From contig JAHQIW010004658.1 of assembly GCA_019055375.1 (NCBI GenBank), positions 1-64,000 on the forward strand: DNA of 64,000 bases, in the 5' to 3' direction. The stretch comes from Parelaphostrongylus tenuis (lineage: Eukaryota > Nematoda > Chromadorea > Rhabditida > Metastrongylidae). Positions 9,965 through 22,199 of the stretch are shown one piece after another. The notes under the pieces are model-generated. The model searched no databases, was not told where the DNA came from, and saw only the letters and a list, made by a program, of their open reading frames with translations. Numbering within the stretch: the stretch's first letter is position 1; every line of letters starts with the position of its first letter. Both the position numbers and the translations under genes were made by a program.

Positions 9965-12880
9965 CCCCAGAAGAGCCTTCTGTACGGCAGTGCCGACTGG
10001 GATGAGTACGGAGGGGCTGCCAAAATCTCAGAGCCAAACTAGGTCACCAAATTTTAAACGGACTAGAGAAACGACTTATACCTCTAACACACGTACAGAA
10101 TGCAAGTGTTCTGTGAAAAATTTATTCGTGCCAGCAAGAGGGATAAGGTACGGCGTCATCGACCTGGGTAAAACGAGAAAAGGCCACTTATTTTTGTTTT
10201 GTATATGACATCAGAGAAAAGCTGTTTCAAGAATTACGCGACGGTAGAGGTTTCGGCAGCGTTCGCGCTATCATCGAAACATATTTGACCATAGACATCG
10301 ATTTATTGAATAAGTAAATTTGAAGCTATGCTGAAGGCACAGTCGAAACGTTTTATGCGGACTTGGATAAGTTCTCTAAGAATGTCCACACATTCTTCAA
10401 GATAATCGAGGAATATTTCAAGCCAAAAGTGGATATAGTGATAGACCTGAAGAACGTTACATTGGAACCAGTAGACTAGAATATAAATAGCAGGGTCTGA
10501 GGCCATCTAAGATGAATATGATTATCAAAATGATTCATGGTATCATACAGCTCCAAAATTCCTACTCTCAGTGGTGAGTGTGGGAGCCTCTCAGTGAAAA
10601 GTGCATAACGTAAAAGACCACATCCTAGTGAATCAAAGGTTTTCCTGATCGATGTCGCTGTTTTTCCCAATTTCTAAACGATTAAACCAACGCCTCCTTC
10701 ACTTGACACTCCATGTTCGCGAATGAGGAAAAAAGTTGCTAAATCAGCAACGAAATTTTGGACAACCATGAAGTGGTATGCAATGAGATCGCTGGCTAGC
10801 TCTTGAAAAGATACTGCCATGATTAACATCGATGAAGAGCATGAGCTGCTCATAAAATAGCTTAACGTTAACGCTATGGAAGCCGAGAGTTTTAGAGCTA
10901 TCGTCTATCTTCTGAAACACCTTATAATGCTGTAGTAGGAAGAAAACATTCATGTTCCGCACACGCGCAGTCTTCTCAAAACGGACTCCTTTCTTCTAGT
11001 TATAAGGTAACTCTTGAAGGCGTAAGTTTCCGCCATCCCAATGCTGTGTTAAACCTTAGCAGCCTCGTGTAGTGACCAACTGGCAAGGCTCCCACGACCG
11101 AAACACGTCTATTGGGCTATGTAAGTGCCCATAGAGCACTTAAAAATGAGTTGTCTGGTATATTGAAAATTGTGCGCGGACTTAAGCGATCACTCGAAAA
11201 AGTTATGATATAATCGACTGTACTCGCAGCTGCCAATATTTACAAATCCCGGTATGAAACTGCCATGCTCGAATCAAACCACCACCATGGACGGCAATCG
11301 CGAAAAGAACAAACGAATGGAAAATGTGCTGGAGTTCGCACAATTCGTGGAGACGAACAGCCCAAGCATCTAAGTGTCCAAGTAAGCAGAACGTATGACT
11401 CTGATACAAGATTTCTCCAATACGGAAAATGTGTAACTCTACTACTACGAAATTTCCTCTACACTTTCATATGCTTCTCGTGCGCTATGCCAACTAACAG
11501 TAAAAGTGTGAGGTTGATATAAAAGATAATTTTATTTCCAATGTTACAGCGCTATGAAAACGTGTTTTCGAAAAGTGACCACCTAACGCATTGGCCAAAG
11601 ATTCAGAATTTCTAGTGTTTATCAAGAGTGCAATGGAAAGTTCTTGATTGAGCCGCAGCTCCTTCAAAAATTGAAGGGACTACAGCTTTCTACAGTTGTC
11701 TCATCTGCAAGACTCACCAAAGCTTTGTTAGTTGGAAGATCAAAATCATTGCGCTCCAACGCCCTGCCGGAACAGTTGCGGCTTCCTGGAGGGCTATGGA
11801 AAAATTATTCTTTATCACTATTTGGACTTCTTCCATAACCATGTTCTCTTACTGTCATACGAATGAAAGACGATGGATTTATCGTTCGATCAGTTCTTCC
11901 TTTCGCAATCCAATCCGCTATGTTGTCGGTGGAAAATAGATCAACACCTTCTTCACACAAGATAAGACCAGGCACCTGACCTTACCGCAGTTCTCATCAA
12001 CACCTTGCATCGGCTCTTTCCTGTTACCTCCTAAAATACACGGTTCTTAGTCAGTGGAAAACCAGCGGCCGTGCGATAGTTTAAAAAATCCTTCACAATG
12101 CCCGCAGTTATGACCTAATTTGCTTTCCGTCTGTCATCTATAAAAAACTCTTTACTGAAGTCGTCCTAGGTAGCAATGACATACGAGACGAAGACAGCCA
12201 TGCAATTCCGAAGTGACTTAGTACTATCAATAGCAACCTCACGACAGCAGGAATCATTAGGGTTTCACAAGATCACAGAAGACCATTCTGTTTTACTTTC
12301 ATCAACTTGGAGAAAGTGTGCGATTCAGTTGAAACAGAGTCAGCCATAGTTGCGCTAACAGCCTCGCAGTCTTTACTAGTACATAAAGATTCTTCGCGAG
12401 CTATATAAAGATTTCGCAAGCAAATCATTACTATTTTATGACGATATTACTACAAAAACGTCATGCGATCATTAGAATGGAGCAGTAGGCGAGTGAAAAT
12501 CGAAGGCTGAATATTACCTCATCTTTACTTTTCTCATGCCATCGTTCTTAGACACTAAGCATCAGCCAAGCGAAGGAATTGTTAACCGATTCGAACAGCG
12601 CGGAAAGTCCAATTTACGAATAAATCTTATGAAAACCATGTTCTTGAATAGCGTCATGATTTCATGGACGAGAACAACTACCATGGGATGTCATACGCTC
12701 CACACCAAGACCACCGACTCAGTGGTTCAATTTCTCCGCAAAAACTCTAAAAAAAGGATGTGGTGCTTGACGATTCTTAGAGCAGCAAGACACAAGGGAC
12801 TATTCATGCACGCGTTAGAGAAAATAGATGAATTGCTGTTGCCCATTCTAGTCACTCGACGATCAGAAGGACGATAGTTG
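9965..12880 (+). pseudogene. RTE retrotransposon relic with internal deletion (R-A1)
   Basis: Decayed RTE-clade non-LTR element. In order: an endonuclease start resembling TYNTRTL at about 10,075; EN fragments around PEERYIGTSRLE at about 10,450; a linker with VLINTLHRLF at about 11,990; RT motif FTFINLEKVCDSVETES at about 12,295; a primer-grip-like LRINLMKTMFLN at about 12,620. The sequence then jumps to the C-terminal SWTRTTTMGCHTLHTKTTDS region, so the RT thumb and connection (several hundred bp in the relative near 52.6-53.5 kb) are missing. The same jump occurs in the RTEs ending at 33,545 and 55,445. Many stops; not functional. Confidence 0.7.
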
Positions 12881-13696
12881 ATTTTTCCGGTGACTGAATT
12901 TACGGCCATTCTATTCCTTTCCGTGGAAGTCATTTTCCTGGTCTTCCTTTACTTGTTTCTCTTCTCGTTATTCAAGCTTATATGAATTGTCGTAGCGTGT
13001 TTCTGTCTTACCCCTTCAAACACAATAGTTGAATCGCCGCGCAAAGGGCGTCTCGATGATATTAGAGATGGTAAACTCATTGCTTTTACAATGCATTCAA
13101 TACTACAACCAGAAAGTGCTCACTTTCTACTAGCTTTGTTCTCCAGAAGTTTCTGTTGGCGACTAATATTCGTCTTCTGCCATGATTAAAAATGCATCAA
13201 TGGATTTCATCAGCTGTATGAAAAATGTTAGAAAAGCATAATTGCTCATTGCAACTGACTCTTGTTTGAAGTTGAATTCAGTCTATTGATAACATTAGTA
13301 ACTAAGTTAAGCTGCTAAATACAGCTACATGCTGCACTATGTAGACCTGCATTAAAATATTTTCGACGAATTCATTAGACTGCCTGAATGAAGTACAAAA
13401 ATTTTATCTTCCCACTGCCTATTCGCTTCTAATTACATGATACGATGTGAAATACAATCACAATGGTGTCTACACATGAGCAAAGCTTGGGGCCTCATGT
13501 GAGCTTTCTAACTTGCTCATCCATCAGGAGGGCGATGTGTTCATTGACACACCATTCGTTGCTTTTGTTTTGCCTTTTCCTCTTCTTTTAATTGAAGTAC
13601 TCTGGTATAAAAGCTTAACAGTTCAGTAACCATTATTTGCATCTGTTTTTTGAGTCAAAAGGTTGAAGGGTTCCTCACAAGAATGCAGATGATTAT

Positions 13697-13866
<170 letters not shown>

Positions 13867-14354
13867 TTATGTATGTATGTGTTTATGTGTCAGTTTTATG
13901 TATAAAATCATCTCTCTAGAGAGAATTGATATTAAATTATCAGCAAGCTAGACAAAGAAAACTGGAGTTCTTGTATTCATGTAAAGTGGATAGTGACCTA
14001 TTACACTTGTGAAACTCATAAGCTGATAAGTCGGTACCTGAATATTTTCTCCACACTGCGTAAAATAAAACTGCGGAGTCCAGTTAGAAGCCAATCGCCA
14101 TGCGGTGATTTTTGTCAAAACATTTGTGCATGATACATAGCTTATAGGGCGCCTCTGGTTATTTTCTTCAAATTATTGAGCCTATTGTCAAAGATTACAG
14201 CGAGAATTTCCTGTCTTTCAAAAAGATGTGTCAAAATTGAATCGATTCGAGCCGTCTTTGTCTCCAGCCAACGCATAGTTTCTTTAACCTTTTTTACAAT
14301 TCCAGCTCTTCCGGTTTTGTACGAACAAATTCGATATTACGTAGTCAACATAGG

Positions 14355-14640
14355 AGTGTATGTGGCGCAGTGCTTGGAGGTGCTCTACGTGCGCATGAGG
14401 TTGACGGCTCAATCTCGAGCTCATGGCTCACCAAGCCGTCCGGTGGGTAAATTTATTTCAGACTGGCCCTAGACTTGTTTGAGAGGATAAGCAGCACTGA
14501 CTCTATACAGCGGTAAGTCACCGCGAGTCATTATAAATGTCAGATATGCGCCTGATCACCTCGAACGAAGATGAAAACGGCGCATTCTCAGGGATTTATC
14601 TACGCCAAGAACTTTATACTTATCCTTTTATAGTCAGCGC
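14355..14640 (+). mobile_element. tRNA-derived SINE, copy 4
   Basis: Plus-strand SINE. The head TGGCGCAGTGCTTGG resembles an A box and GGCTCAATCTC a decayed B box. The body carries GACTTGTTTGAGAGGATAAGC and CAGATATGCGC, and the end is ACTTTATACTTATCCTTTTAT, corresponding to the TTTATCCTTTTATCC tail of the copy at 20.86 kb. Nearly full length. It lies in M1 only, so it inserted after M1 split from the other M blocks, or was lost from them. Confidence 0.7.
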
Positions 14641-14734
14641 AAATATTTTTAATTCAACTGCTTTCGGCAGTAGAGTGATGTTGCGAAAATGTATTTTTAA
14701 TACTAAGTGGTGCGCAAAACTTTGATCAAACTGG

Positions 14735-14815
14735 AATCGAACCCACATTCAAGCCGTTTTCCATAAGCTCGCCTTAACCAATTGCACCATGGAAGCTTAC
14801 GCTCTGCTATCACTC
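14735..14815 (-). repeat. tRNA-like relic
   Basis: On the minus strand CCATGGTGCAATTGGTTAAG gives a good D-arm/A-box and GGGTTCGATTCC a perfect B box. Acceptor and anticodon stems do not pair, so it is a pseudo-tRNA or SINE head, not a working tRNA. Decayed counterparts occur near 19.96 and 41.27 kb. Confidence 0.45.
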
Positions 14816-15328
14816 TCTCTGTAAATTTCGAGATTTTAAAGCACAACTGATCTCATTATCTTTCAAAGTAAAGGTATGATCTTTCTTTCCGATGAGGGAT
14901 TTGAAAATAACGGAGAAATGTCAAAATGTTGAAGAAGCGCTTACTGCGCATCAATCAGATATAGAGCAACTTAATAAACTGGTACTTTGCTAGCATCAAG
15001 GACATCAAAGCGCCTCAATCACTCATTGACGTCTTCAGTTTGCTGCTTCAAGGACTGGGTTATCTAAGGTCAGTTCCAAATGCCGCACAACGACAAGATT
15101 TGAATTAGGACAATACCTATAACGTGAATATGAGCGTTTCAAAACGGATATACCAAATGACTGATATCAAAACGAAGTTAAAGTTCTCATGATGCAGTTT
15201 CTTTAACGTTCTTCAAATAAGTGGCAACGACCATGGCAAAAGCACTTGCCGTCCTGCCCAAGTATCCAACTGCCTTTTTCTACTATGTATTATAAATTTT
15301 ATCAGAAGGAGATTGGCACGCTTTTCAG

Positions 15329-15400
15329 ATGTCAAGCCTCACATCCACTCCTTTGCATATTCACGCACAAAACGTAACGGTGTCGGTGATCATAGCCGTG
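15329..15400 (+). pseudogene. Orphan srx exon 1
   Basis: A 72-nt exon preceded by CTTTTCAG and followed by GTAAGT. It encodes a peptide beginning MSSLTSTPLHIHAQ and ending VSVIIAV, the counterpart of exon 1 in the two srx copies at 20.5 and 41.9 kb, with the same length and phase. No exon 2 (GLVSNGTALLALRY type) is found between here and 18.48 kb, so it is an isolated first exon. A short conserved stretch beyond the donor still resembles the first intron of the other copies. Confidence 0.7.
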
Positions 15401-15599
15401 GTAAGTTCTAAGCAGCGCCTTCTGCAATTTATAAAAGTACCAAACGTCTTAGACACTTCAAAGGTCTAAGCTCTGAGGTCAAACTTGATCATCAATTTTC
15501 TTCAAAGCTTTCATCATTATCACCGGATTAGGTATAACATCTATCGTATTTCTATACATATTTGTTAATGACCATATCAATCAACCCGTAATGAAGAAG

Positions 15600-16440
15600 A
15601 AACCGCTTAGTGATAGATTATTGTAAGAACTAGCCACACTCTATTCGCATTTGTAATTTAGTAGCATCAAAAATGTCATATTATAATTGTATTAATAATT
15701 CAAGAGAATAAAGTGTGTTGATTCACTAAAGCCTTAATAAATAAATGCGAATATTTGGTTTCTTAGACTGAAACTTTGTTGTCTAATCTTTGTGAACGAA
15801 ATCAAGTTTCACTAATATGATAACACATTCTGAGCCTCTTATAAGGTGTGGTATGGCACTTACACGAAACTGGACAGGCTTGTTTCGTTCTTCCAAACTC
15901 ACAGTAGTACGGTGCTTTTCGGTTCAGCCGATCTTTGCAAGGGATATAACACGGAGGAGTAGACGCCAAATTGTTTGAATCTTCGTACGTCGACTGACAA
16001 AATTTCCTGACATTGCAGTGACCACAGTAGAGCGATTATGGCTGATTTTCTCTACGCGCAATTACATGCTTTCGAAGCATATATAGCTCATATGTATGAA
16101 GCAAAGCCCTTGTTCACTAAGCAATCTCTCTGTTTTTGTCATTCAGTCAAATGTAATAAATTATACAAAAGATATTACGACGTAGAACTTTTCAGTCTTA
16201 AATAGTTTCTGTAATATACACCACTCAAAAGTCATTACAACCATTACATCGCGCGGCTCTAATTGTCTACCTTCGAGCTGGTCTTAATCTTGGGGAACCA
16301 CGTGTACCATTATTGGTACACGAATGTTTGAAGGCCTTTCTCGTTGGATAAAAGACATCTTTCACACGGTTTTTGAATATTGGGAGGCTTAGATCTTTCA
16401 GATTTTAACGATACACTTAGTTTTAAGAGAAATTCTTTCA
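15600..16440. other. Intergenic stretch with a fragment shared with 28.6 and 49.75 kb
   Basis: Mostly unassigned. Around 15,900-16,080, GGTTCAGCCGAT followed by GGGATATA and a TGACAAAA...CATTGCA run matches sequence near 28,640-28,740 and 49,790-49,880, the left edge of the R blocks. No gene supported. Confidence 0.45.
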
Positions 16441-17940
16441 TTACGCTGCAGCAACGAAAATAACACTATGTTTCACATTCAATTTGCTTTATTTGTTCGG
16501 CTGATGCTTCGATAAGGCCCTTCGCTTAAGCTTAAAACGCGTTGGATAGCATGAATATCGAGGATTTTGACAATGCAATTATTTTTTGAAAAAAAAAATT
16601 ATAGAATGCCGTAAGAGTGAAAAGATTATTACATTTCACGCCTAAAGCGTTACCTCTCCACTTGGGCGTCATAGGTGGTTTATTGGTACTTGTAGGTAAA
16701 GTTTATATGTCAGAGATACCTTATCGTTACATAAAGGATGCAGTATCACGAATGAACTTTTGTAAAGGTTTTTTGATATATAGACGGACTCCTTGTCATG
16801 AACATCTTCTTTCTACAGTGGTATGCTACTCCTTGTAAAAAAAATGACAAACTTTCAACCCTTATTATGCATTTTATCGCATGCCTTGCGAGAGCGAAGC
16901 TGGAAAGCGCATCTACATGAGAACACTTCTAATAAAGGTCTATGTGGAAATAACTGTAGTATGTAGCTGTCGAAGTTGTAGAAAGAGCGCGTTCATGATT
17001 GCGGAGAATACTTGATACTTATCCTTTATTCGCACTCATATTAGAAAACGCATTTTTTATTCTTTTTTTGACATTTCACTAGTTATTTAATAGCTTGAAA
17101 CTCGATAAATTGAAAGCTGTGCTTAATTTTTGATGGTTTTTATATTGTGTTATAATAGCAAAAGTGAATTTTTTCACACTCAAGCATCTTTCGCTGATCA
17201 CAGCTCTTTATTCAGACTTTCAACGAACATTTGATAGCAAAAATCTCAGCGATTTTAATCAGATGCTTGGTTTCCTAGGGGAAACTTCTTAGTGCGATGT
17301 TGCGCATGGAGGAATATCGGGTTTCGCACTCGACGCCGTGTCGATGGCTCAGCGCATTTCACATGGGAAGTGCGATGCAAACAGAGTGCGCAACCTAATT
17401 TCCTTCTAGTTGTAACACTGCATTAAGGACTCTTTTCCATAAAAAAAGCATATTATTGAAATCAAAGAAATTTGTGCTATTCAACTCTTGTTGGAAGCCT
17501 GATTGAAAAGCTGTGTCCAGCGGAGATGCTTGAGTTATTTCCAATAGGCAAGCGCGCCATTGAAATTCTCGATATTTGTTATCGTCTGTTTAATGAGAGC
17601 GATGAGTCGTTGCCAATGTTGAGAAATCCTTCCACATACCGATGCAAAGTATGCGCACCGCATTTGACTTGCAATCTTAATTGCAGTGTTACAGCGCAAC
17701 AAAAAAATTTTTTCGAAATCAAAGAACTACTAAATTTGTCGAATTTACGCTATCGAATAACTACCGATTTTATACGGAAAACATTTTCTCAGAAAAAAAA
17801 ACTCAAGTGTGAAGCAAGCTTTTATGTTTACCGTTACAACGTAATTATGAAAACTTCTAAAAAACAGAATACACTGTTCGAAATCTCGAGATATAAGCAT
17901 ATCGAGTAATCACTCAAACCTCTTTGAAAAGCAAAAAATA
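16440..17940. repeat. Satellite-rich stretch
   Basis: Several diverged units of the ~145-bp satellite, clearest at 17,690 (GTTACAGCGCAA) and 17,833 (GTTACAACGTAAT), 143 bp apart, with CTATCGAATAACTA in between. The 145-codon open frame at 17,472-17,909 lies across these units. Its residues resemble the 1,172-1,477 frame only because both are satellite, so I leave it uncalled as a gene. Confidence 0.5.
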
Positions 17941-18486
17941 AGTATTCTTATATATAGTTGCTGTGAAGGAGATAGCACAGATTGCTTCCTTGGAGTCACA
18001 TATTTCTGACCAGTAGTCTGCACAATACGTTGTCCGGTCATGTTCCAAATGTTTTACTCAAACACCATTGTCCCTCCACGCCCACTCTTTCTACTACCCA
18101 TAAGTTTTCGATTTTTTATCACGTACGTCAACTCTAAATAATAGGATTTGAACGAATAGCCGTTATAAACTTAGTAATAGTGAGAGTTATTGACGAATTT
18201 GTATCGCATACAGCATCTTCATCGTATTTGATAAAATACAGACTGTTTTCCAATTTTTGTTCACTGCAATGACTCTTGGATCTTGTATAAAGCTAATGCA
18301 GATCAAACTAGAGATTTGTTTAGAACATTTGTACAACTGAATACAACTGATTGATTGCCAAATTCAGCATGATATTGAACCAACTCTTTTCTTTATACAA
18401 GGCACATTTATCTAAACCGAAAGCATATAAGTGAGCAGAAAAAGTCATGTGCATCACAATGAAATGAATTCCAAAAGCTTTTTACA
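17940..18486. other. Non-coding stretch, unit A only
   Basis: AT-rich sequence with no maintained frame, no paralogue seen in the window and no recognised repeat. Confidence 0.4.
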
Positions 18487-18590
18487 TAACGGAGAGAAAA
18501 AACCCTAACCATACAACGAAAATCGCGCACCGCTGCGCATTTCGCTTTGCGCCCATCGATTTCCATAGCCGTCCCTTAGGCGTTAAAGTT
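18487..18590 (-). repeat. Short dispersed repeat at the left edge of unit A M+S
   Basis: Inverted copy of the repeat at 1,125-1,230 (TAGCCGTCCCTTAGG). Its counterpart at 39,972 forms the junction with the truncated mariner, so the element sits at a recombination breakpoint. Confidence 0.55.
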
Positions 18591-19204
18591 CATTCAATAC
18601 AGCAATCAAAAAGTTCTCACTATATTAGCTTTGTTTGTCAAAAGTTTCGTTTTAGTAGTGGATTTTGTTCTTGTCATCTCTTAGAATATACGAGGGGATT
18701 TTACCGATCAAGTAGAAAGAAAATGAAAGAAACTTGAATACAGAATTTCTGCAGCCAATCCTTTCCTAAAAGTAAATGTATTCTATAGAGAACGGCGCTA
18801 AGCAAGTTAAGCTATATTTGCACGAATAATACTTACAACGTAGACTCACTTCAAAATATTTTTGCAGAAGTTGTTTTGACTGCATGAATTAGGAACTAAT
18901 TTTTAACTCTTGTTTATTGTCACTTCTTTTTCATTTCAGGATACGATTTGGAATACAATCACAAGAATTCTGAAATATGAGCGAGAATCAGAACCTCCTG
19001 TGTGCTTTCTAACCGCGCTCTTCATTTCAGAAGACGACCTGTTCTCAAGACATCAACTGATGTTCTTGTTTTGTCTTTCTTTTCCTCCTTTTCAGTTAGA
19101 GTGTATTAGTACCATAATGTGATAGCTCAAAGAAGCGTACCCAGCATTTACGATTGTTGCATAAATCAAAAGGTTAAGGGGATCCATACAATAATGCTCC
19201 TAAT

Positions 19205-19214
19205 TTTTTTGTGT

Positions 19215-19271
<57 letters not shown>

Positions 19272-19395
19272 TGTGTGCGTGTGTGTGTGTGTGTACGTAT
19301 GTATGCACGTGTGTATGAGTGTGTTTATGTCTCTATGCATCCTGTGCGTATATGTATATGTGTATGCATGTATGTGTGAGTATATGTCTATGTGT
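19205..19395 (+). repeat. (GT)n microsatellite with ATGT interruptions
   Basis: Roughly 45 GT repeats with scattered substitutions grading into TATG-rich sequence, at the same place in the M block as the pure (TG)n at 13.7 kb. Open frames here are artefacts. Confidence 0.95.
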
Positions 19396-20514
19396 ATATT
19401 GTCAATTTGTGTGTGATTTCGTCATCTTTCCTTAAGGCAATTTTGATTTTCAAGTAAAGCAAGCTGGACGAAAAAGAAGCACTTGTTGTGTTGTTGTTGA
19501 GAGGATGATGATAGCTGTTCTTCTGAAATTCATCATATGGCGACTATATGCTTGAATTCTTTGTTATAGTGTGTGAATTAAAACTACGAAGGTTGATCAA
19601 GAAATGGTCACCCTGGAGGAGTGAAAAATTGCCGAAAAGTTTCTGCATGGTAGAGCTCGTAAGCTGCCACCTTTGGTCATTTTCTTTGCGATCTTGAAGC
19701 CTACTGTAAAAGATTGCGCCATGAATTTTCTTCTTGCCTTCTCGAAAAGCGTGTCAAAATGTAATCAATCTGAACCATCTTTGTCCCTTACAAAATAGTT
19801 TTTCATAGGCTCCTTCACATTTCCAACACATCCATGCAGTAGTGCTGTACGAGCAATTTTGCGGCCATGTAACTATCAAGAATTTCCTTTTTATATTCAG
19901 CAGCTTTTAGCAGTGGTATAATTTACAAATGCATGTCCGGTAATATAGAGTGATATACAAATTTTTGAGCTACTGGTGGAATGGAACATGCTCTTCACTC
20001 TTTGCCGAGCATGCGCTAACCAATATTACTATCGAAAGTCGTATTCTACTAACACTCTTTCTACAAATTTCGAAAATCTGGATCATTAGTTATCATTTTT
20101 TCCATAGTCAAGGCGAGCGCATTCTCCTAAACGCCAAAGTGAATGAAAATAGCTGAGAAATGTTACAATGCCAAATAAGCATCTACCGCTTTCGAATCAG
20201 TTATGGAATGACTCAATAGACCAAATGTGAGATGACGTGCCAAATCTTTTCAATAGACTTTGCTACCGTCAAGGGCATTAGAAGCATCAGAATCTTTCAT
20301 GCTGTTTATAGGAATGAGTTACCTACAGATGCTGTGCAGCGCTAAATTTACTGTCAGAACAATACCTGTAACGTGAATTTTAGCATCATATAATGATTAC
20401 ATCAAACGACTGATACCAAAACAAAGTAGCAGGTCTTATAAGGCTTTCTCATAATCATTTCCCATTGAGTGACTATGATTAGCAGAAGCTATTTTTTCGA
20501 GGAAATCCGGCACG

Positions 20515-20522
20515 TTTTCTAG
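20515..20522 (+). promoter_or_regulatory. Splice acceptor abutting the srx start codon, copy A
   Basis: TTTTCTAG lies immediately before the ATG at 20,523. The equivalents are CTTTTCAG (15.3 kb) and TTTTTCAG (41.9 kb). An acceptor touching the start codon is typical of spliced-leader trans-splicing in nematodes. An undetected 5' non-coding exon is the alternative. Confidence 0.5.
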
Positions 20523-20594
20523 ATGACAAGACTCTCGCCCACTCCGCTTCATGTTCATACAGAGAACGTTCTGGTTTCGGTGATCATGGCAGTG
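20523..20594 (+). CDS. srx copy A exon 1
   Basis: 72 nt, starting with the only in-frame ATG after a TAG stop that forms part of the acceptor itself. Encodes the short extracellular N-terminus (MTRLSPTPLHVHTEN) and the start of TM1. Donor GTGAGT, phase 0. Confidence 0.75.
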
Positions 20595-20857
20595 GTGAGT
20601 TCTGTGCAGTGCCCTTCGTATGTTATAAAAGTATGACACATCTCCGAACCCCAAAACTCGAGTTCCCGGGTTGAACCTGTACATCGCTTCTGAAGCCTTC
20701 ATTACGATCAGTGGATTATATGTAGCATGTACTGCATTGCATGACCTTTGTGGATAAATTCATCAACTGACCAGTACTAAAGGAAAAAAAAACTCATCAA
20801 TAAAAATTGCAACATATCCCTTTCTGGGGAAGATAGTAGCACTTTCATATATTATGT

Positions 20858-21127
20858 ATAAAAAGGATAAAAGGATAAAGCTCTCGGCGTTGATCATTCC
20901 CTGAGGGATGTGCCATGCACTCGACTTCGATTTTTAACTTCGTTTGAGGTGACTGAATGCATATCTGGCCTTTACGTTGACTCGCGGAGGCCTCCCGCTG
21001 AACCGAGTCAGTGCTGCTTATCCTCCCAGACAAGTCTGAGACCTGTCTGGTACCAATTTACCGACCCCGGAGGGATGGATGGCTTGGTGAGCCATGAGCG
21101 CGAGATCGAACCACTGACCTTGTGTGC
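20858..21127 (-). mobile_element. tRNA-derived SINE, copy 2, in srx intron 1
   Basis: Minus-strand SINE, slightly 5'-truncated, ending at a B-box-like GGTTCGATCTCGCGCTC and with a tail of ATCCTTTT repeats. It is flanked by a 9-bp target duplication ATATTATGT (20,849-20,857 and 21,128-21,136). The paralogous intron in copy B has a single ATATTATGT at 42,190-42,198 and no SINE, so this insertion happened after the srx genes duplicated. Confidence 0.9.
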
Positions 21128-21334
21128 ATATTATGTTATATATTCAATATATTCAAAATTTTGAATTTGTTGTTTATTTACAGTGATGGACTTACGTCTA
21201 CTAATCATTAAAGTCCTATTTTGAGAATACTAAGTTTTTGATTGCAATCTGGCTGCCTATTCAATGTTTCGATCAAAAATTGAGTTTCATAACTTACCCT
21301 TTCCGAGAAGCTAGAGAAAATGTGTGACTTTCAG

Positions 21335-21495
21335 GTAGGAGTGTTTGGATTGGTTTCAAATGGCACTGCTTTGTTAGCACTGCGATACAATCCGGCATTA
21401 CAGAATTTGTTTGGCTTCCTGTGTTTCTCTCACACCGTCGCCAATATTGGCAGTCTACTTGTATTCGTCTTCTGGAATACACCGGTGACATTACT
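21335..21495 (+). CDS. srx copy A exon 2
   Basis: Acceptor TTTCAG, donor GTAAGG, 161 nt, ending in phase 2. Covers TM1 and TM2, with the Srx signature NPALQNLFG followed by SHTVANIG. Confidence 0.88.
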
Positions 21496-21814
21496 GTAAG
21501 GCTTTAAAGCTTGGGTTTGTTGACAATTTAGCGCAAATAGTTGTAGTCTATCATACTGTAAATTGTTTTTTACCAGATTTGTGGTGGCTGCACTAATTTG
21601 TTACTTTCTAAACATTTAGGTTAGGTTAGGTCGGCACTATTCCCCCTATCCCACCCAATTTCACCCCTTGCAAAATCTCATTTTTTGTTTTTTTTCTCAT
21701 TTTTCTCATCATTGACAGTTTTTGGCAGAAACGTGATTGAAAGTCTAAACTGGGTAATAGTTCTATAAGGATTTTAAGTATTTGAGTAGGATAGGAAATC
21801 TCATCATTTTACAG

Positions 21815-22038
21815 CGGAAGCGAAATAGCTACTGGGCCGATAGGCAAATTGTTCGGTTCGGTGAGTATGTTGCTGTGGAATGTGTGCGTCTGCTCCCATC
21901 TCGCCATCGCTTTGAACAGAGCTGTCGTCACCGCGATGCCTCTACGAGCTTCGTTTGTACGATCAAAAAGAAATATCTCGTGCGTCATTATCATCTGCTG
22001 GATAATCGGTTTCTTCCATGTAGTACCGAATTTTTGGA
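21815..22038 (+). CDS. srx copy A exon 3
   Basis: Acceptor TTTACAG, donor GTGAGT, 224 nt. Covers TM3 and TM4 (GPIGKLFGSVSMLLWN, SHLAIALNRAV, CVIIICWIIGFFHVV). Open in this copy, whereas the copy at 42,915 is one base shorter and out of frame. Confidence 0.88.
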
Positions 22039-22199
22039 GTGAGTCTTGACACTTTTTACATGCAGTCTCCATATGCGACATTCATTATAATGGCTTAGAA
22101 TAAACTAGTAATTTTCTGTATTATTGAGCTAATACCAAGTTGTAATAAGGAAAATATATTCTGCAATCTTCTTAACGTGTTTTCCCTTTTTATAGTGAT

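Noticed and set aside
14735..14815. Functional tRNA gene on the minus strand
   Set aside because: Good A and B boxes, but acceptor and anticodon stems do not pair and the spacing is wrong.
17472..17909. 145-codon open frame resembling the 1,172-1,477 frame
   Set aside because: The similarity follows the satellite period and is present in all frames, so it is shared repeat DNA rather than a protein family.
21615..21640. Telomere-like TTAGGTTAGGTTAGG in srx intron 2
   Set aside because: Only three units and not the nematode TTAGGC motif; too short to call an interstitial telomere.
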